A stretch of 64,000 nt of DNA from NCBI GenBank assembly GCA_016711045.1, contig JADJTT010000001.1, positions 558,001-622,000 on the forward strand. The letters run 5' to 3'. This DNA comes from Saprospirales bacterium. GTDB lineage: Bacteria > Bacteroidota > Bacteroidia > Chitinophagales > Saprospiraceae. The first letter of the stretch is position 1; every line of letters begins with the position of its first letter. The position numbers were made by a program, and so were the translations under genes. The notes under the pieces were generated by a model. The model was given only the letters and a program-made list of their open reading frames with translations, had not been told where the DNA came from and searched no databases. Below are positions 15,988 through 24,856 of this stretch, in pieces.

Positions 15988-18309
15988 TTAATGCACGAAC
16001 AGCTTTTTATTGATTATTCCCTCACTCGTCTTAAACTGCACGGTATAAAGCCCGCTGGCCAACCCTTCCAACGACCACTCCTGGCGGCCATCGCCGGAAG
16101 TGAATTGGCGCAACTGTTGTCCGAAGGCATTGAGCAGAATTACCGATTCTACATCCAGCTCACCCCATTCCGCCCATACCCGGTCTTTAGCCGGATTCGG
16201 GAAAATCCGAACTTGTTTAGCCGCACTCTCCTCTGATGCGGAAGTAGCTGAAAACTTGTTTACGAGAACCACCGAATCGACGAGCACAGGCAAGGCATAG
16301 GGCAACGGCGCCCCATTTCCATCTATGAGTTGCAGTCCGTCAATGATCAATTCAAAGGGAATATATGCGTCCGTCCTTCCACCTATGATGTCGCTGATAA
16401 TAATAAAGCCCACACTGGCGACGGGGCCATAACCATTGGCGCCGTTGCCCGCTTTACGGGTAAATCCCAGATCGATCTTCTTCTCGTCATACAAATCCCG
16501 GTACATCCAAAGCGATTGATTAGACGCGGCGAAAAAGGAATTATCCAGGTATTCAGCAGTGGTAGAATAAGGAAGTAAGAGGTCTTGCTGGGGATAGACC
16601 AACGAAATGCCCAGCCCGTGAAGGTCGACCGCAGGCTGCGTGGGCGACCCAATGTAAAGCCCTCCGGAGATCGGCAAAAACTCCGGGGTGTTCTCATCCA
16701 CGTAGATCGTATCCTGATCGAATTCGAAATAGATGGGAATCCCTCCCGCTTCCGGCATCGGAGCTGGCGGAAAACCGGAGGTGTAGTTCAGCTCAATTGC
16801 ATCCAGGTCGTCGTAGAGGACCTGGCCGTCTCCATCGCAATCCATGTGCTTAAAGTCCACACCGGCCATGGCAATCATACCCCAACTCGGCGCTGGCTGT
16901 CCTTCCCAGTCCAGGTGCGCATCCGGACGTGACAACCCTATGGCGCCATAACCCAATCCGATATTAAGCAAGTCATATACGTTGGCCGAAAAATCGTTAT
17001 TGGCATCTCCGGGCCATACACAATCCGTATAATCACACTGGTAGTTTGGATCGCCACTGTATATCTCCTGGCAATAGGTAGATGCACATCCGGTACTGGA
17101 GTCCCATATTTTCACACACACGGTGTGGTACCCTTCTTCCGGAATCGTCATTACACAGGGATTCCAACTATACATTAGCGCAACTCCATCCAGCACCCAC
17201 TGAAAATTATCGAAATCCCCAATAGAGGTGTTGAAAAACAGGAAGGAAGAATCACTGCTGGCAGTATAACTGTAATAAGCCACGCATTCTCCGTAATTCC
17301 CAGAACAGGGCCCGGGGGTCCAGGAAGTAACCCCATGGTGGTATTCTGCTTCGCATGCATTGGCATAGGTCACCCCGTCGCATCCGCAAACCGGCAGAAA
17401 TACGCCTGGACAAATAATGCCAGGCTGGATCAATGAAGGGTCCACACAGATCGTATCGCCCCAAATGGACCCACACCAGTCCCCTTCACAGATTGTCCCA
17501 CCTGGGTATTCCACCTGATATACGACGCACAGTTCATCCATGTAGTTCGAATCCGGAAGTGTAAATTCCAGGACCGGCAAGGTCCCCAAAACCTCATTTG
17601 AATTTCCGTTGACCCACTCTACTAATTGCGGATAATAGGGACCAAAATCGGTCAAATTGTATACTTCTGCCGTGAGATCCAATCCATCGACAGAGACATT
17701 TACCCCAAAATCACAATAGCTGGGGGGGCCTCCCACCACCAGGGTATCACAGTAGGTATCGGCACACCCCAGGGAGGTGGTCATTGTCAAACACACCGTA
17801 TAGCTTCCTTCCGCTCCATAAGTATGTACAGGGGATTGTTCAGTTGAGCTATTCCCATCCCCAAAATCCCACATATAGGCCAGACCCAAAGGATCTGGTA
17901 TAAAAGGCTGAAAAATCCATTTATAAGGATCGGTCGGATCGAGCAGGAACATACTAAAAAGGGCATTGCAGAAAGTCCCGTTGCCTGTGTTGGATTCTAC
18001 AAATACACAAGACAACGAAATGGGGAGTCCCAGGCCACAAACCGACATGGGGAGGGTGTCATACGAAAAGTGAACGAGATCGCCCGCTTCCAATCCATAC
18101 GGATTATCCAGCAACTCCAACACCGGGAACTCCGGACTGCAAATTGCCAGTGAACAAGGACTGTAATCGGATACATCCACCACCAGGCCTGTGTATTCGC
18201 ATTGTGCAATGAGCACCCGGCTGCTCATAAATAGCAGTACGCCAAAAAACAGGAGAACCCTTTTCCCATTGGAAACATTTTTAACAAGTCCGGTAAGCTG
18301 CCAACTCAT
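15988..18309 (-). CDS. T9SS type A cargo protein with PKD, Kazal-like and dockerin-like segments
   Basis: A 773-aa secreted protein with a signal peptide ending near residue 36 (SSRVLIAQ). A PKD domain has YMWDFGDGNSSTEQSPVHTY. A Kazal-like segment has the Cys pattern PVCGCDGVTYANACEAEYHH...GPC. A dockerin-like Ca-binding region follows (PGDANNDFSANVYDLLNIG and DCDGDGQVLYDDLDAIEL). Then comes a beta-rich stretch like a cohesin domain, and finally the T9SS type A CTD (VRIFPNPAKDRVWAEW ... LASGLYTVQF ... KKLFVH). It should be exported across the outer membrane and anchored or released. The specific function is unknown, and protease inhibition by the Kazal unit is untested. Confidence 0.85.
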   Translation of the reverse strand: MSWQLTGLVKNVSNGKRVLLFFGVLLFMSSRVLIAQCEYTGLVVDVSDYSPCSLAICSPEFPVLELLDNPYGLEAGDLVHFSYDTLPMSVCGLGLPISLSCVFVESNTGNGTFCNALFSMFLLDPTDPYKWIFQPFIPDPLGLAYMWDFGDGNSSTEQSPVHTYGAEGSYTVCLTMTTSLGCADTYCDTLVVGGPPSYCDFGVNVSVDGLDLTAEVYNLTDFGPYYPQLVEWVNGNSNEVLGTLPVLEFTLPDSNYMDELCVVYQVEYPGGTICEGDWCGSIWGDTICVDPSLIQPGIICPGVFLPVCGCDGVTYANACEAEYHHGVTSWTPGPCSGNYGECVAYYSYTASSDSSFLFFNTSIGDFDNFQWVLDGVALMYSWNPCVMTIPEEGYHTVCVKIWDSSTGCASTYCQEIYSGDPNYQCDYTDCVWPGDANNDFSANVYDLLNIGLGYGAIGLSRPDAHLDWEGQPAPSWGMIAMAGVDFKHMDCDGDGQVLYDDLDAIELNYTSGFPPAPMPEAGGIPIYFEFDQDTIYVDENTPEFLPISGGLYIGSPTQPAVDLHGLGISLVYPQQDLLLPYSTTAEYLDNSFFAASNQSLWMYRDLYDEKKIDLGFTRKAGNGANGYGPVASVGFIIISDIIGGRTDAYIPFELIIDGLQLIDGNGAPLPYALPVLVDSVVLVNKFSATSASEESAAKQVRIFPNPAKDRVWAEWGELDVESVILLNAFGQQLRQFTSGDGRQEWSLEGLASGLYTVQFKTSEGIINKKLFVH

Positions 18310-18571
18310 AGGTATAGCATTTTTTAGTGGGTATGTTTAATCAACTAATTGCCACCGGCTTCGGCGGGAATTGGCAATGTGCGCTTATTCTCGTAACGAT
18401 CCTTAATTGGCGAAAAGGGTATTTCTCTAATACAAAAGTGAAAAAAGATACATGAAAATAAAAGAACAAATCCTTATGTTTGTTCATTATGAATTTTGTA
18501 TAAATTTTATTTAAATCATTGAATATCAGTATTTTTGAATTTATAAATTTCCATTTTTGTATTTAAACTGA

Positions 18572-19996
18572 ATGAAACAATCAAAAATAGCGACACTGCT
18601 CACCTCTTTTTCTCCTGCATCCCTGCACCGGTTTCGGAAGTATTTACTGTCTCCTGTCTGTAATGAGCACTCAGAATTGGTCAAACTGTTCGACCTGCTT
18701 GTTCAGGAAGTAATTCCGGAAACGGAAAACAACCTAGATAAAGAAGGGTTGTGGAAAGCGCTCTATGATACGATCCCCTTCCACGATCAAACGCTGCGCA
18801 GGCTCAATTCGGAGCTGACCCGTCATGCGCTATCGTTCCAGGCATTACAAGCGTTTCAGGCCGATCCTTTTTGGGAAGCCGAAGCGGTTTTACCCTATCT
18901 GCTCGAACCTGGATTGAGTAAACATTTCGACGGGGTCATTCGGCAGGTAGAGGGAATCCGGCAAAAAGAACCGGGGCAATCGCCGGCTTCCTACTACCGC
19001 CAGCTTCAAATCGAATTGCTCCGCCATCAGCAGTTGGAGGCCTCGGGAAAAAAGCCCGACACGCTGGGGTTTCTGGAAAGTGCTGATTTCTATCTCGACT
19101 GCTTTTACTTCACCCAAAAGCTGAAAAATCATTGCGATGCCCTGGGCTACCAAAAAACCCTGGCACTGGAAGCCGACCTGGGAAAGATTCCCGGATTGCT
19201 GGACTATCTTGAGCTCAGTCCTTTTTCGGAAATTCCGTTGGTAAAAGCATATCTGCTGGTGCTGTATATGCTGATCCGTCCGGAAGAGGAGAAGCCCTTT
19301 CAGGAACTACACGAGCTCTTAAAAACCAAGGGGAGGCAATTTGCCAAAGGGGAGCAACAGACCCTTTTCATCCACTTGATGAATTACTGTATCGACGCCA
19401 AGATCAACAAGGGACAGGTAGAATATTTCGGCGAACTATTTCAGCTCTACCAGGGAGCCCTCGATCAGCAGATCATCCTGGAAGAAGGGATACTGGACCC
19501 TTTTCACTACAAGAATATCATCACAGTAGGTCTTCGGGTGCAAGCGTTTGAATGGACAGAAAACTTTATCCAACAGTATACGCCTTTGCTCCCCGAATTG
19601 CATCAGGCCAACGCACGTACATATAACCTTGCCAAGGTCTATTTTCAACAACAACATTACGAAAAGGTGATCGAGCAATTGCAGGAAGTCGAATACCAGA
19701 ATCTGGTCTACGCACTGGGCGCCAAACTGATGTTGTTGAAGACCTACTTTGAGCTTGGGGAATTCCTTCCACTGGACTCTCTTTCCGAAAGCTTTCGCAT
19801 CTTCCTCCAACGCAATCAACGCATCTCCAGGGAGGTGAAGCAGCAATACCTCAATGTATTGCGGTTTGTGAAAAAACTCTCCCACATCCGCCCGAAAGAT
19901 GCCAAAGCTATCGGGAAAATCCGGCAGCAGGTATCCGATTGTCAGGCTTTAGCCGACAAGCCCTGGATACTGGAAAAGATCGAGGAGTTGGCCTGA
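18572..19996 (+). CDS. Helical conserved hypothetical protein
   Basis: A 474-aa protein predicted almost entirely helical, with no signal peptide or membrane segment. It starts MKQSKIATLLTSFSPASLHRF and later has TPR-like stretches (for example NLAKVYFQQQHYEKVIEQLQEVEYQNL). I recall similar long helical hypotheticals as a Saprospiria-enriched family, but I cannot name a function. It is a single gene with an AT-rich 260-bp upstream region (18310-18571) that contains several TTTTTG words but no clear promoter pair. It ends 3 bp before the convergent lpd stop. Confidence 0.6.
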   Translation: MKQSKIATLLTSFSPASLHRFRKYLLSPVCNEHSELVKLFDLLVQEVIPETENNLDKEGLWKALYDTIPFHDQTLRRLNSELTRHALSFQALQAFQADPFWEAEAVLPYLLEPGLSKHFDGVIRQVEGIRQKEPGQSPASYYRQLQIELLRHQQLEASGKKPDTLGFLESADFYLDCFYFTQKLKNHCDALGYQKTLALEADLGKIPGLLDYLELSPFSEIPLVKAYLLVLYMLIRPEEEKPFQELHELLKTKGRQFAKGEQQTLFIHLMNYCIDAKINKGQVEYFGELFQLYQGALDQQIILEEGILDPFHYKNIITVGLRVQAFEWTENFIQQYTPLLPELHQANARTYNLAKVYFQQQHYEKVIEQLQEVEYQNLVYALGAKLMLLKTYFELGEFLPLDSLSESFRIFLQRNQRISREVKQQYLNVLRFVKKLSHIRPKDAKAIGKIRQQVSDCQALADKPWILEKIEELA

Positions 19997-19999
19997 TCC

Positions 20000-21403
20000 T
20001 TACAGGTGAATCGGTCGGTTGTCGGTCGCGGCCAGGGCTGCCTCCTTCACTGCTTCGGTGAAAGTGGGGTGTGCGTGGCTCATACGGGACAGATCTTCTG
20101 CCGAGCCCCTGAATTCCATGACAGCCACCGCTTCGGCAATGATATCTGCCACTCGGGGGCCCACCATATGCACACCCAGGATTTCATCGGTTTCCTTGTG
20201 CGCCAGGATTTTGACCATGCCGTCCAGATCCGTACTCGCCCGGGCACGGCCCAATGCCTTGAAGGGAAATTTGCCTGATTTATAGGGAATGCCTGCTTCC
20301 TTCAGTTGCTCTTCGGTCTGCCCGACCGCGGCCACCTCCGGCCAGGTATAGACCACGCCGGGAATGAGGTTATAATCGATATGCGGCTGCTGGCCGGACA
20401 TATATTCAGCCACAAATACGCCTTCTTCTTCCGCCTTATGCGCCAGCATCGCGCCGCGAACCACATCCCCGATGGCAAAGATCCCGGGCACATTGGTTTG
20501 CAGGTGTGCGTCTACTTCAATGCAGCCCTTTTCGTCGGTTTTCACCCCGACCTTATCCAGGCCCAGCTTGTCGGTATAGGGTTTGCGTCCGATAGAGACC
20601 AGGCAGTAATCTGCCTCCAGGGTAAACTGTTTGTCGCCCTTTTTGGACTCTACTTCTACCTTAACCCCTTTTTTGCCGACAGCTACTTTAGTCACTTTGT
20701 GCCCGAGGTGGAAGGTCATGCCCAATTTCTTAAGCGCACGCTGAAGCTCCTTGCTGCAATCGCCATCCATCCCCGGAATGATCCGGTCGAGGAATTCTAC
20801 CACCTCGATCTCCGTGCCCAGGCGGGCAAATACCGAGCCGATCTCCAACCCGATTACCCCTCCACCTACCACGACCATCCGCTTGGGGACTTCCTGCAAT
20901 TCAAGGGCTTCGGTAGAGGTGATCACCCGTTTTTTGTCGTAGTTGAACATAGCGGGCACAATGGGCTTGGAGCCCGTAGCGATAATCACTTTCTCCGTTT
21001 GCACCTGTTCGCTGTTGCCATCGGCTTTTGCCACCTGTATGGTATGCGCATCCACGAACGTGCCATGTCCGGTGAATACATCGATCTTATTTTTCTTCAT
21101 TAGAAAGTCAAGCCCTTTGACAGTCTGATCGACTACCTCCCGTTTTCGCTGGATCATTTGCGGCATATTTACCTGCAAGTCTTTCAGCTCGATCCCATGA
21201 AGGGGAAATTTCTCCTTGGCATTATGGTAATGCTCGGAAGAGTCGAGCAAGGCTTTGGAAGGGATGCAGCCTACATTCAGGCAGGTGCCTCCGAGGGTAT
21301 TATAGCGTTCGATCAGCGCCGTTTTCATACCCAGCTGTGCACAGCGAATAGCTGCCACATAGCCCCCCGGGCCAGATCCGATTATGGTGACGTCGTATTT
21401 CAT
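20000..21403 (-). CDS. lpdA: Dihydrolipoyl dehydrogenase (E3)
   Basis: A 467-aa FAD/NAD disulfide oxidoreductase that reoxidises lipoyl groups of pyruvate/2-oxoglutarate dehydrogenase and the glycine cleavage H protein. It has the FAD GxGxxG motif GSGPGG (9-14), the redox disulfide GGTCLNVGCIPSK with C41 and C46, the NAD motif VVVGGGVIGLEIGSVFARLG, and the C-terminal active-site HAHPTFTEAV. Length and order are standard. It is transcribed in the same direction as ricT-like but is separated from it by a perfect hairpin, so it is probably expressed separately. Confidence 0.97.
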   Translation of the reverse strand: MKYDVTIIGSGPGGYVAAIRCAQLGMKTALIERYNTLGGTCLNVGCIPSKALLDSSEHYHNAKEKFPLHGIELKDLQVNMPQMIQRKREVVDQTVKGLDFLMKKNKIDVFTGHGTFVDAHTIQVAKADGNSEQVQTEKVIIATGSKPIVPAMFNYDKKRVITSTEALELQEVPKRMVVVGGGVIGLEIGSVFARLGTEIEVVEFLDRIIPGMDGDCSKELQRALKKLGMTFHLGHKVTKVAVGKKGVKVEVESKKGDKQFTLEADYCLVSIGRKPYTDKLGLDKVGVKTDEKGCIEVDAHLQTNVPGIFAIGDVVRGAMLAHKAEEEGVFVAEYMSGQQPHIDYNLIPGVVYTWPEVAAVGQTEEQLKEAGIPYKSGKFPFKALGRARASTDLDGMVKILAHKETDEILGVHMVGPRVADIIAEAVAVMEFRGSAEDLSRMSHAHPTFTEAVKEAALAATDNRPIHL

Positions 21404-21419
21404 AATGTTAGCATGCTTT

Positions 21420-21474
21420 ATCTAAAAGATTTGATAGAGGCGCGTGACACGCGCCTCTATCAAATCTTTTAGAT
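21420..21474. terminator. Perfect 26-bp-stem hairpin between ricT-like and lpdA
   Basis: Left arm 21420-21445 and right arm 21449-21474 are exact reverse complements (ATCTAAAAGATTTGATAGAG... with a GCGCGT top) around a GAC loop. It lies just after the ricT-like stop on the minus strand. The A/T-rich stem base can act as U-tract for either strand. It is longer than a typical intrinsic terminator. Confidence 0.7.
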
Positions 21475-21479
21475 ATTGG

Positions 21480-22814
21480 TTATTCCTTCTTTTGATTATC
21501 CCCTCCTTTTCTGGGGGGCCGGTTGCGGCGCTTGTTCCGGTTACCGCCTCCACCTCCACTCCGGCGGTCGTTGCTGCTCTTCTGGTCCGTATTTCCCTGA
21601 ACAGGCGGCCTTTCTTCGCGCGGCCTTTCTTCGCGTCGCTGTTGCTGCTGTCCTTGTTGCCCTTGTCCATCCCCTCTCTTGCGCTTATTCTTTTTCTTCT
21701 TCCGTTTTTCTGCAGGCAACTCCAACACATCGTTGACGCTTTCGAAGTCCATTTCTTCCTCTTCATTACCAGCGGTCTTGGAAGGTATGGAAATTTGATG
21801 ATCCATCAAATCAGGAGGAAGCTCACCCTTGTCGTTCATGGCTTTGATCTCCCTGACCGCAGCGGGCGAAAGTGCGACGACCTTACCCCGTGCCCCATCC
21901 TGATCCAGGGAGTAATACATCAATTGGCGGAAGATATCGGTCTTGAACAGCGTTGCGGTACCCTCGCGTGTCTTGAGTCTGTCTGCGTTATTGGGAAACA
22001 GATCGACGGCTTCCATATACAGGTCTAGCTCGTAGTTCAGGCAGCATTTGAGGCGACCGCATTGTCCGGAAAGTTTCGCCTGATTGATGGCCAGATTCTG
22101 GTATCGTGCCGCTGCGGTGGAGACCGATTTAAAATCGGTCAGCCAGGTGGAACAGCAAAGCTCCCGTCCGCAGGATCCAATTCCCCCAATACGGGCCGAT
22201 TCCTGCCGGGCGCCAATTTGGCGCATTTCGATCTTCACCCGGAAGTCTTTTGCAAAATGCCGGATCAATTCCCGGAAATCAACCCGTCCGTCTGCGGTGT
22301 AATAAAAGGTGGCTTTGCGCTTGTCGCCCTGGAATTCCACATCCCCGATTTTCATGTCCAGGCCGAGGGTACGGGAAATAACCCGCGCTTTAACCATGGT
22401 TGAATCTTCGAGCTTGCGGGCCTCGTCGAGTTTTTCCAGATCACGCGTGTTGGCTTTCCGCAACACATTGTGCAAAATGGATTCTTCGTTCACCCGCTTG
22501 CGCTTCATTTGAAGCCGGACCAATTCTCCGGAAAGGGTGATCCGCCCCACATCGTAGCCGCTGGTAGTTTCCACCACCACAAAGTCGCCTGTCATCACCT
22601 GCGCATGGGCAGGGTTGCGAAAAAATGCTTTCCGGGCGCCGTTTTTGAAGCTGACTTCTACAATATCAAAAGGTTCCACATCCCATAATTCCATGGTGGA
22701 AACCCAGTCGTAGGTATTGAGGCGATTACAACCATTGGTGCCGCATGTTCCGCTGCTGCGGCAGCCCGCTGATTGCCCGTTTTCTTTATGAATCGAACAT
22801 CCTGCACATCCCAT
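21480..22814 (-). CDS. PSP1-domain protein, RicT/YaaT-like
   Basis: A 444-aa protein. The N-terminus is Cys-rich (GCAGCSIHKENGQSAGCRSS, GTCGTNGC). It is followed by the PSP1 domain (FDIVEVSFKNGARKAFF ... DFVVVETTSGYDVGRI ... FYYTADGRVDFRELIRHFAKDF ... RQIGARQESARIGGIGSCG, CCSTWL, LSGQCGRLKCCLNYE). In Bacillus, RicT joins RicA/RicF in an Fe-S complex affecting RNase Y-dependent mRNA maturation; the Bacteroidota role is not established. The last 110 residues are a low-complexity basic tail (KKKKNKRKR, Gln/Arg- and Gly-rich), suggestive of RNA contact. It starts 8 bp after holB on the same strand, an arrangement seen often in Bacteroidota. Confidence 0.85.
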   Translation of the reverse strand: MGCAGCSIHKENGQSAGCRSSGTCGTNGCNRLNTYDWVSTMELWDVEPFDIVEVSFKNGARKAFFRNPAHAQVMTGDFVVVETTSGYDVGRITLSGELVRLQMKRKRVNEESILHNVLRKANTRDLEKLDEARKLEDSTMVKARVISRTLGLDMKIGDVEFQGDKRKATFYYTADGRVDFRELIRHFAKDFRVKIEMRQIGARQESARIGGIGSCGRELCCSTWLTDFKSVSTAAARYQNLAINQAKLSGQCGRLKCCLNYELDLYMEAVDLFPNNADRLKTREGTATLFKTDIFRQLMYYSLDQDGARGKVVALSPAAVREIKAMNDKGELPPDLMDHQISIPSKTAGNEEEEMDFESVNDVLELPAEKRKKKKNKRKRGDGQGQQGQQQQRREERPREERPPVQGNTDQKSSNDRRSGGGGGNRNKRRNRPPRKGGDNQKKE

Positions 22815-22822
22815 ATTGCTTA

Positions 22823-23926
22823 TTATTGTTTCATGAAGCGATGCAGCCGGATACTGGAATCCAGCATCATCACCTTCTGATTTGCGTTTCGTTCAATGAA
22901 AAAGATACAATCGTTGAAAAGGCTAACGATCGGTTTGATTCGTTCGTATGATAGTACAGCGCTTAACTTTTGCGCCGTGTCCAGCTCATCGGGTCGAAGC
23001 CGCACGTGTGCAGCCCCTGTAAGTTGCAAGGCTAGTAGTTCCCGAAGAAAATGCAGGCCGTAGCGAAAGAAATGCTTCTGGTTTTCCCGGCCCAGCCGGG
23101 AAAAGGTTTCTACCCAGGGCACCAATGTGGCGCCATTGCCGCGATAACAATGCCGAAGCCAATCCAGAAACTGCTGTGCATGGTCGCTCTCGATCTCTCC
23201 TGACAGAGAAATGGCCTCGTTAAAATTTCCGTTGGCAAGTTGAGCCACGGCCTGGGCGCGATCCGGATCAATTCCTTGTTGCCTGACAAGTCCTTCTTCA
23301 ATATGGGCATCTGACAGCGGGGGGAAGGCGACTAATTGACAACGCGACAGGATCGTATTGAGGATCAGGTCCTGGTTTTCGGCAACCAGGATAAAGACCG
23401 TTTGATCGGGCGGCTCTTCGATCATCTTCAACAGCCGATTCCCTTCCTTTCCCAGGTATTCCGGCATCCACATGAAAAGGATCTTGTAATCGCCTTCAAA
23501 GGTCTTCAGGCTAAGTTTGCGGACAATTTGCACGCACTCTTCCTTCGTAATATTTCCCTGCTGATTTTCTGTGCCGATTCGTTGCAGCCACTGATTGGCA
23601 TTGAGGTAGGGCTGGCTGGTGATGGCTTCCCTCCATTCGGTCAGGAACCGATCACTCGTCCCATTGGTCCCAATGGTCGGAAAAGAAAAATGCCAGTCCG
23701 GATGAACATAACGCCCCGATTTCTGGCAATTGGGACAGTGGCCGCAAGCTTCTTCGTTTGTGCGTTCACTGCAAAGGATATATTGAGCAAAGGCCAACGC
23801 CATGGGCAAATGGCCACTTCCCTCCGGCCCCAACAACAAGAGGGCATGCGGAAGCCGGTCCGACTGCACCATGTGCCGGAGCTGGTTCGCGATCTTGTCT
23901 TGTCCGATAACTTCTGAAAAACGCAT
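22823..23926 (-). CDS. holB: DNA polymerase III delta' subunit (clamp loader)
   Basis: About 367 aa. The AAA+ fold has GPEGSGHLP in place of a Walker A, with no Lys, as expected for the non-hydrolysing delta' subunit. A zinc module follows with Cys near residues 57, 66, 69 and 72 (numbered from 23941). MIEEPPDQTVFILVAENQDLILNTILSRCQ carries the sensor region and the Ser-Arg-Cys motif; quoted in parts, MIEEPPD and LSRCQ are diagnostic. I prefer the ATG giving MRFSEVIGQ (23926) over the upstream ATG at 23941. It is followed closely by ricT-like. Confidence 0.92.
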   Translation of the reverse strand: MRFSEVIGQDKIANQLRHMVQSDRLPHALLLLGPEGSGHLPMALAFAQYILCSERTNEEACGHCPNCQKSGRYVHPDWHFSFPTIGTNGTSDRFLTEWREAITSQPYLNANQWLQRIGTENQQGNITKEECVQIVRKLSLKTFEGDYKILFMWMPEYLGKEGNRLLKMIEEPPDQTVFILVAENQDLILNTILSRCQLVAFPPLSDAHIEEGLVRQQGIDPDRAQAVAQLANGNFNEAISLSGEIESDHAQQFLDWLRHCYRGNGATLVPWVETFSRLGRENQKHFFRYGLHFLRELLALQLTGAAHVRLRPDELDTAQKLSAVLSYERIKPIVSLFNDCIFFIERNANQKVMMLDSSIRLHRFMKQ

Positions 23927-23941
23927 ATCCTCCTTTGCCAA

Positions 23942-24267
23942 AGTGGATCAAAGGCCGGCTTGAGGTAGGGATCATACTCCTGATCAGGAGTGTATTATAT
24001 CGTCAAAAAGGCTGGCAACAAAAGGGAGAAAATGTACTGACGGGCCTTCCTCGTCGAGCAAGTATGATTGAAAATCCTACGAACGCTTTATCTGTCACGG
24101 GTTCTTGCCCCTCTGTCTCTACTTTTATTTCCTATCCCTTGATTTCGGCAAACCAACTACTGCCATCCTCTATATCCTGAACCTCAAACAGGTGAATTGA
24201 CTTCACTTTTATGTTTTAAGTTTTAACCGGGTTAAAAATAGGAATTTTTTCGGAAAATAAATTCATA
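23942..24267. other. Gene-poor stretch with a possible decayed small ORF
   Basis: No convincing gene is present. On the minus strand a frame from a GTG at 24204-24206 encodes VKSIHLFEVQDIEDGSSWFA-EIKG and meets a TAG at 24132-24134. It then stays open for 42 more codons (to a TGA at 24003-24005) with protein-like composition. This could be a remnant gene with one nonsense change, or chance. I do not recognise it. Confidence 0.25.
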
Positions 24268-24306
24268 AAACCTGATTGAGCGGACGCAGCCCGCTCAATC
24301 AGGTTT
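24268..24306. repeat. Hairpin upstream of queD
   Basis: AAACCTGATTGAGCGG (24268-24283) and its exact complement (24291-24306) enclose a 7-nt loop, ACGCAGC. It lies about 80 bp upstream of the queD start in an AT-rich region. It may act as a terminator for upstream transcription, or be one arm-pair of the hairpin family seen elsewhere in the window. Confidence 0.7.
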
Positions 24307-24383
24307 CATTAACTTATTTTTGGAACACAATACTAACAACTTTATGCAAAAGCAGATTGTTGGGATTTTTCAAAACCTATCTT

Positions 24384-24791
24384 ATGCGTGTCGCAGTTTT
24401 TCGAAAAGCCCATTTCAATGCCGCTCACCGGCTGCACAACCCCAACTGGAGCGAGGAAAAGAATCGGGATGTTTTTGGCCTGTGCAACAATCCCAGTTAT
24501 CATGGGCACAATTATGAATTGGAAGTAAAGGTTATTGGAGAAGTAGACCCTGATACCGGCTACCTGATCGACCTCAAAGTGCTGAAGGACCTGATCCACG
24601 AACAGATCGAATTGCGCTTCGACCATAAGAACCTCAATATCGATACGGAGGAGTTCCGGAATTTGAATCCTACGGCAGAGCATATTTGCTATGTGATCTG
24701 GAATATCCTTCGATCTCACCTCGACTCCCGGTACGACCTGGCTGTGCGCCTCTACGAAACACCCAGAAACTATGTAGATTACCCGGCCTAA
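24384..24791 (+). CDS. queD: 6-carboxy-5,6,7,8-tetrahydropterin synthase / 6-pyruvoyl-tetrahydropterin synthase family
   Basis: A 135-aa T-fold enzyme that converts dihydroneopterin triphosphate to 6-carboxytetrahydropterin in queuosine synthesis; some Bacteroidota members may serve pterin synthesis instead. The zinc ligands are H15 (FNAAHRL) and H40/H42 (YHGHNYELEV). C34 in FGLCNNP is the candidate nucleophile, and FDHKNLN plus the Glu of RLYETPRNY complete the active site. The start is the ATG at 24384. The 36 codons upstream in frame run through the hairpin and are not family-like. No other queuosine genes are in the window. Confidence 0.9.
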   Translation: MRVAVFRKAHFNAAHRLHNPNWSEEKNRDVFGLCNNPSYHGHNYELEVKVIGEVDPDTGYLIDLKVLKDLIHEQIELRFDHKNLNIDTEEFRNLNPTAEHICYVIWNILRSHLDSRYDLAVRLYETPRNYVDYPA

Positions 24792-24835
24792 AAACACGAA
24801 GCCCCTCCGCACATAGCGAAGGGGCTTCATGTTTT
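24791..24835. terminator. Terminator after queD
   Basis: AAAACACGAAGCCCCTCCGC and GCGAAGGGGCTTCATGTTTT pair over 18 of 20 positions around a 5-nt loop. A/T-rich stem ends give a U-tract on both strands. It is shared with the convergent T9SS protein gene. Confidence 0.8.
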
Positions 24836-24856
24836 CACCGGTAAAGGTGGGGTTGG

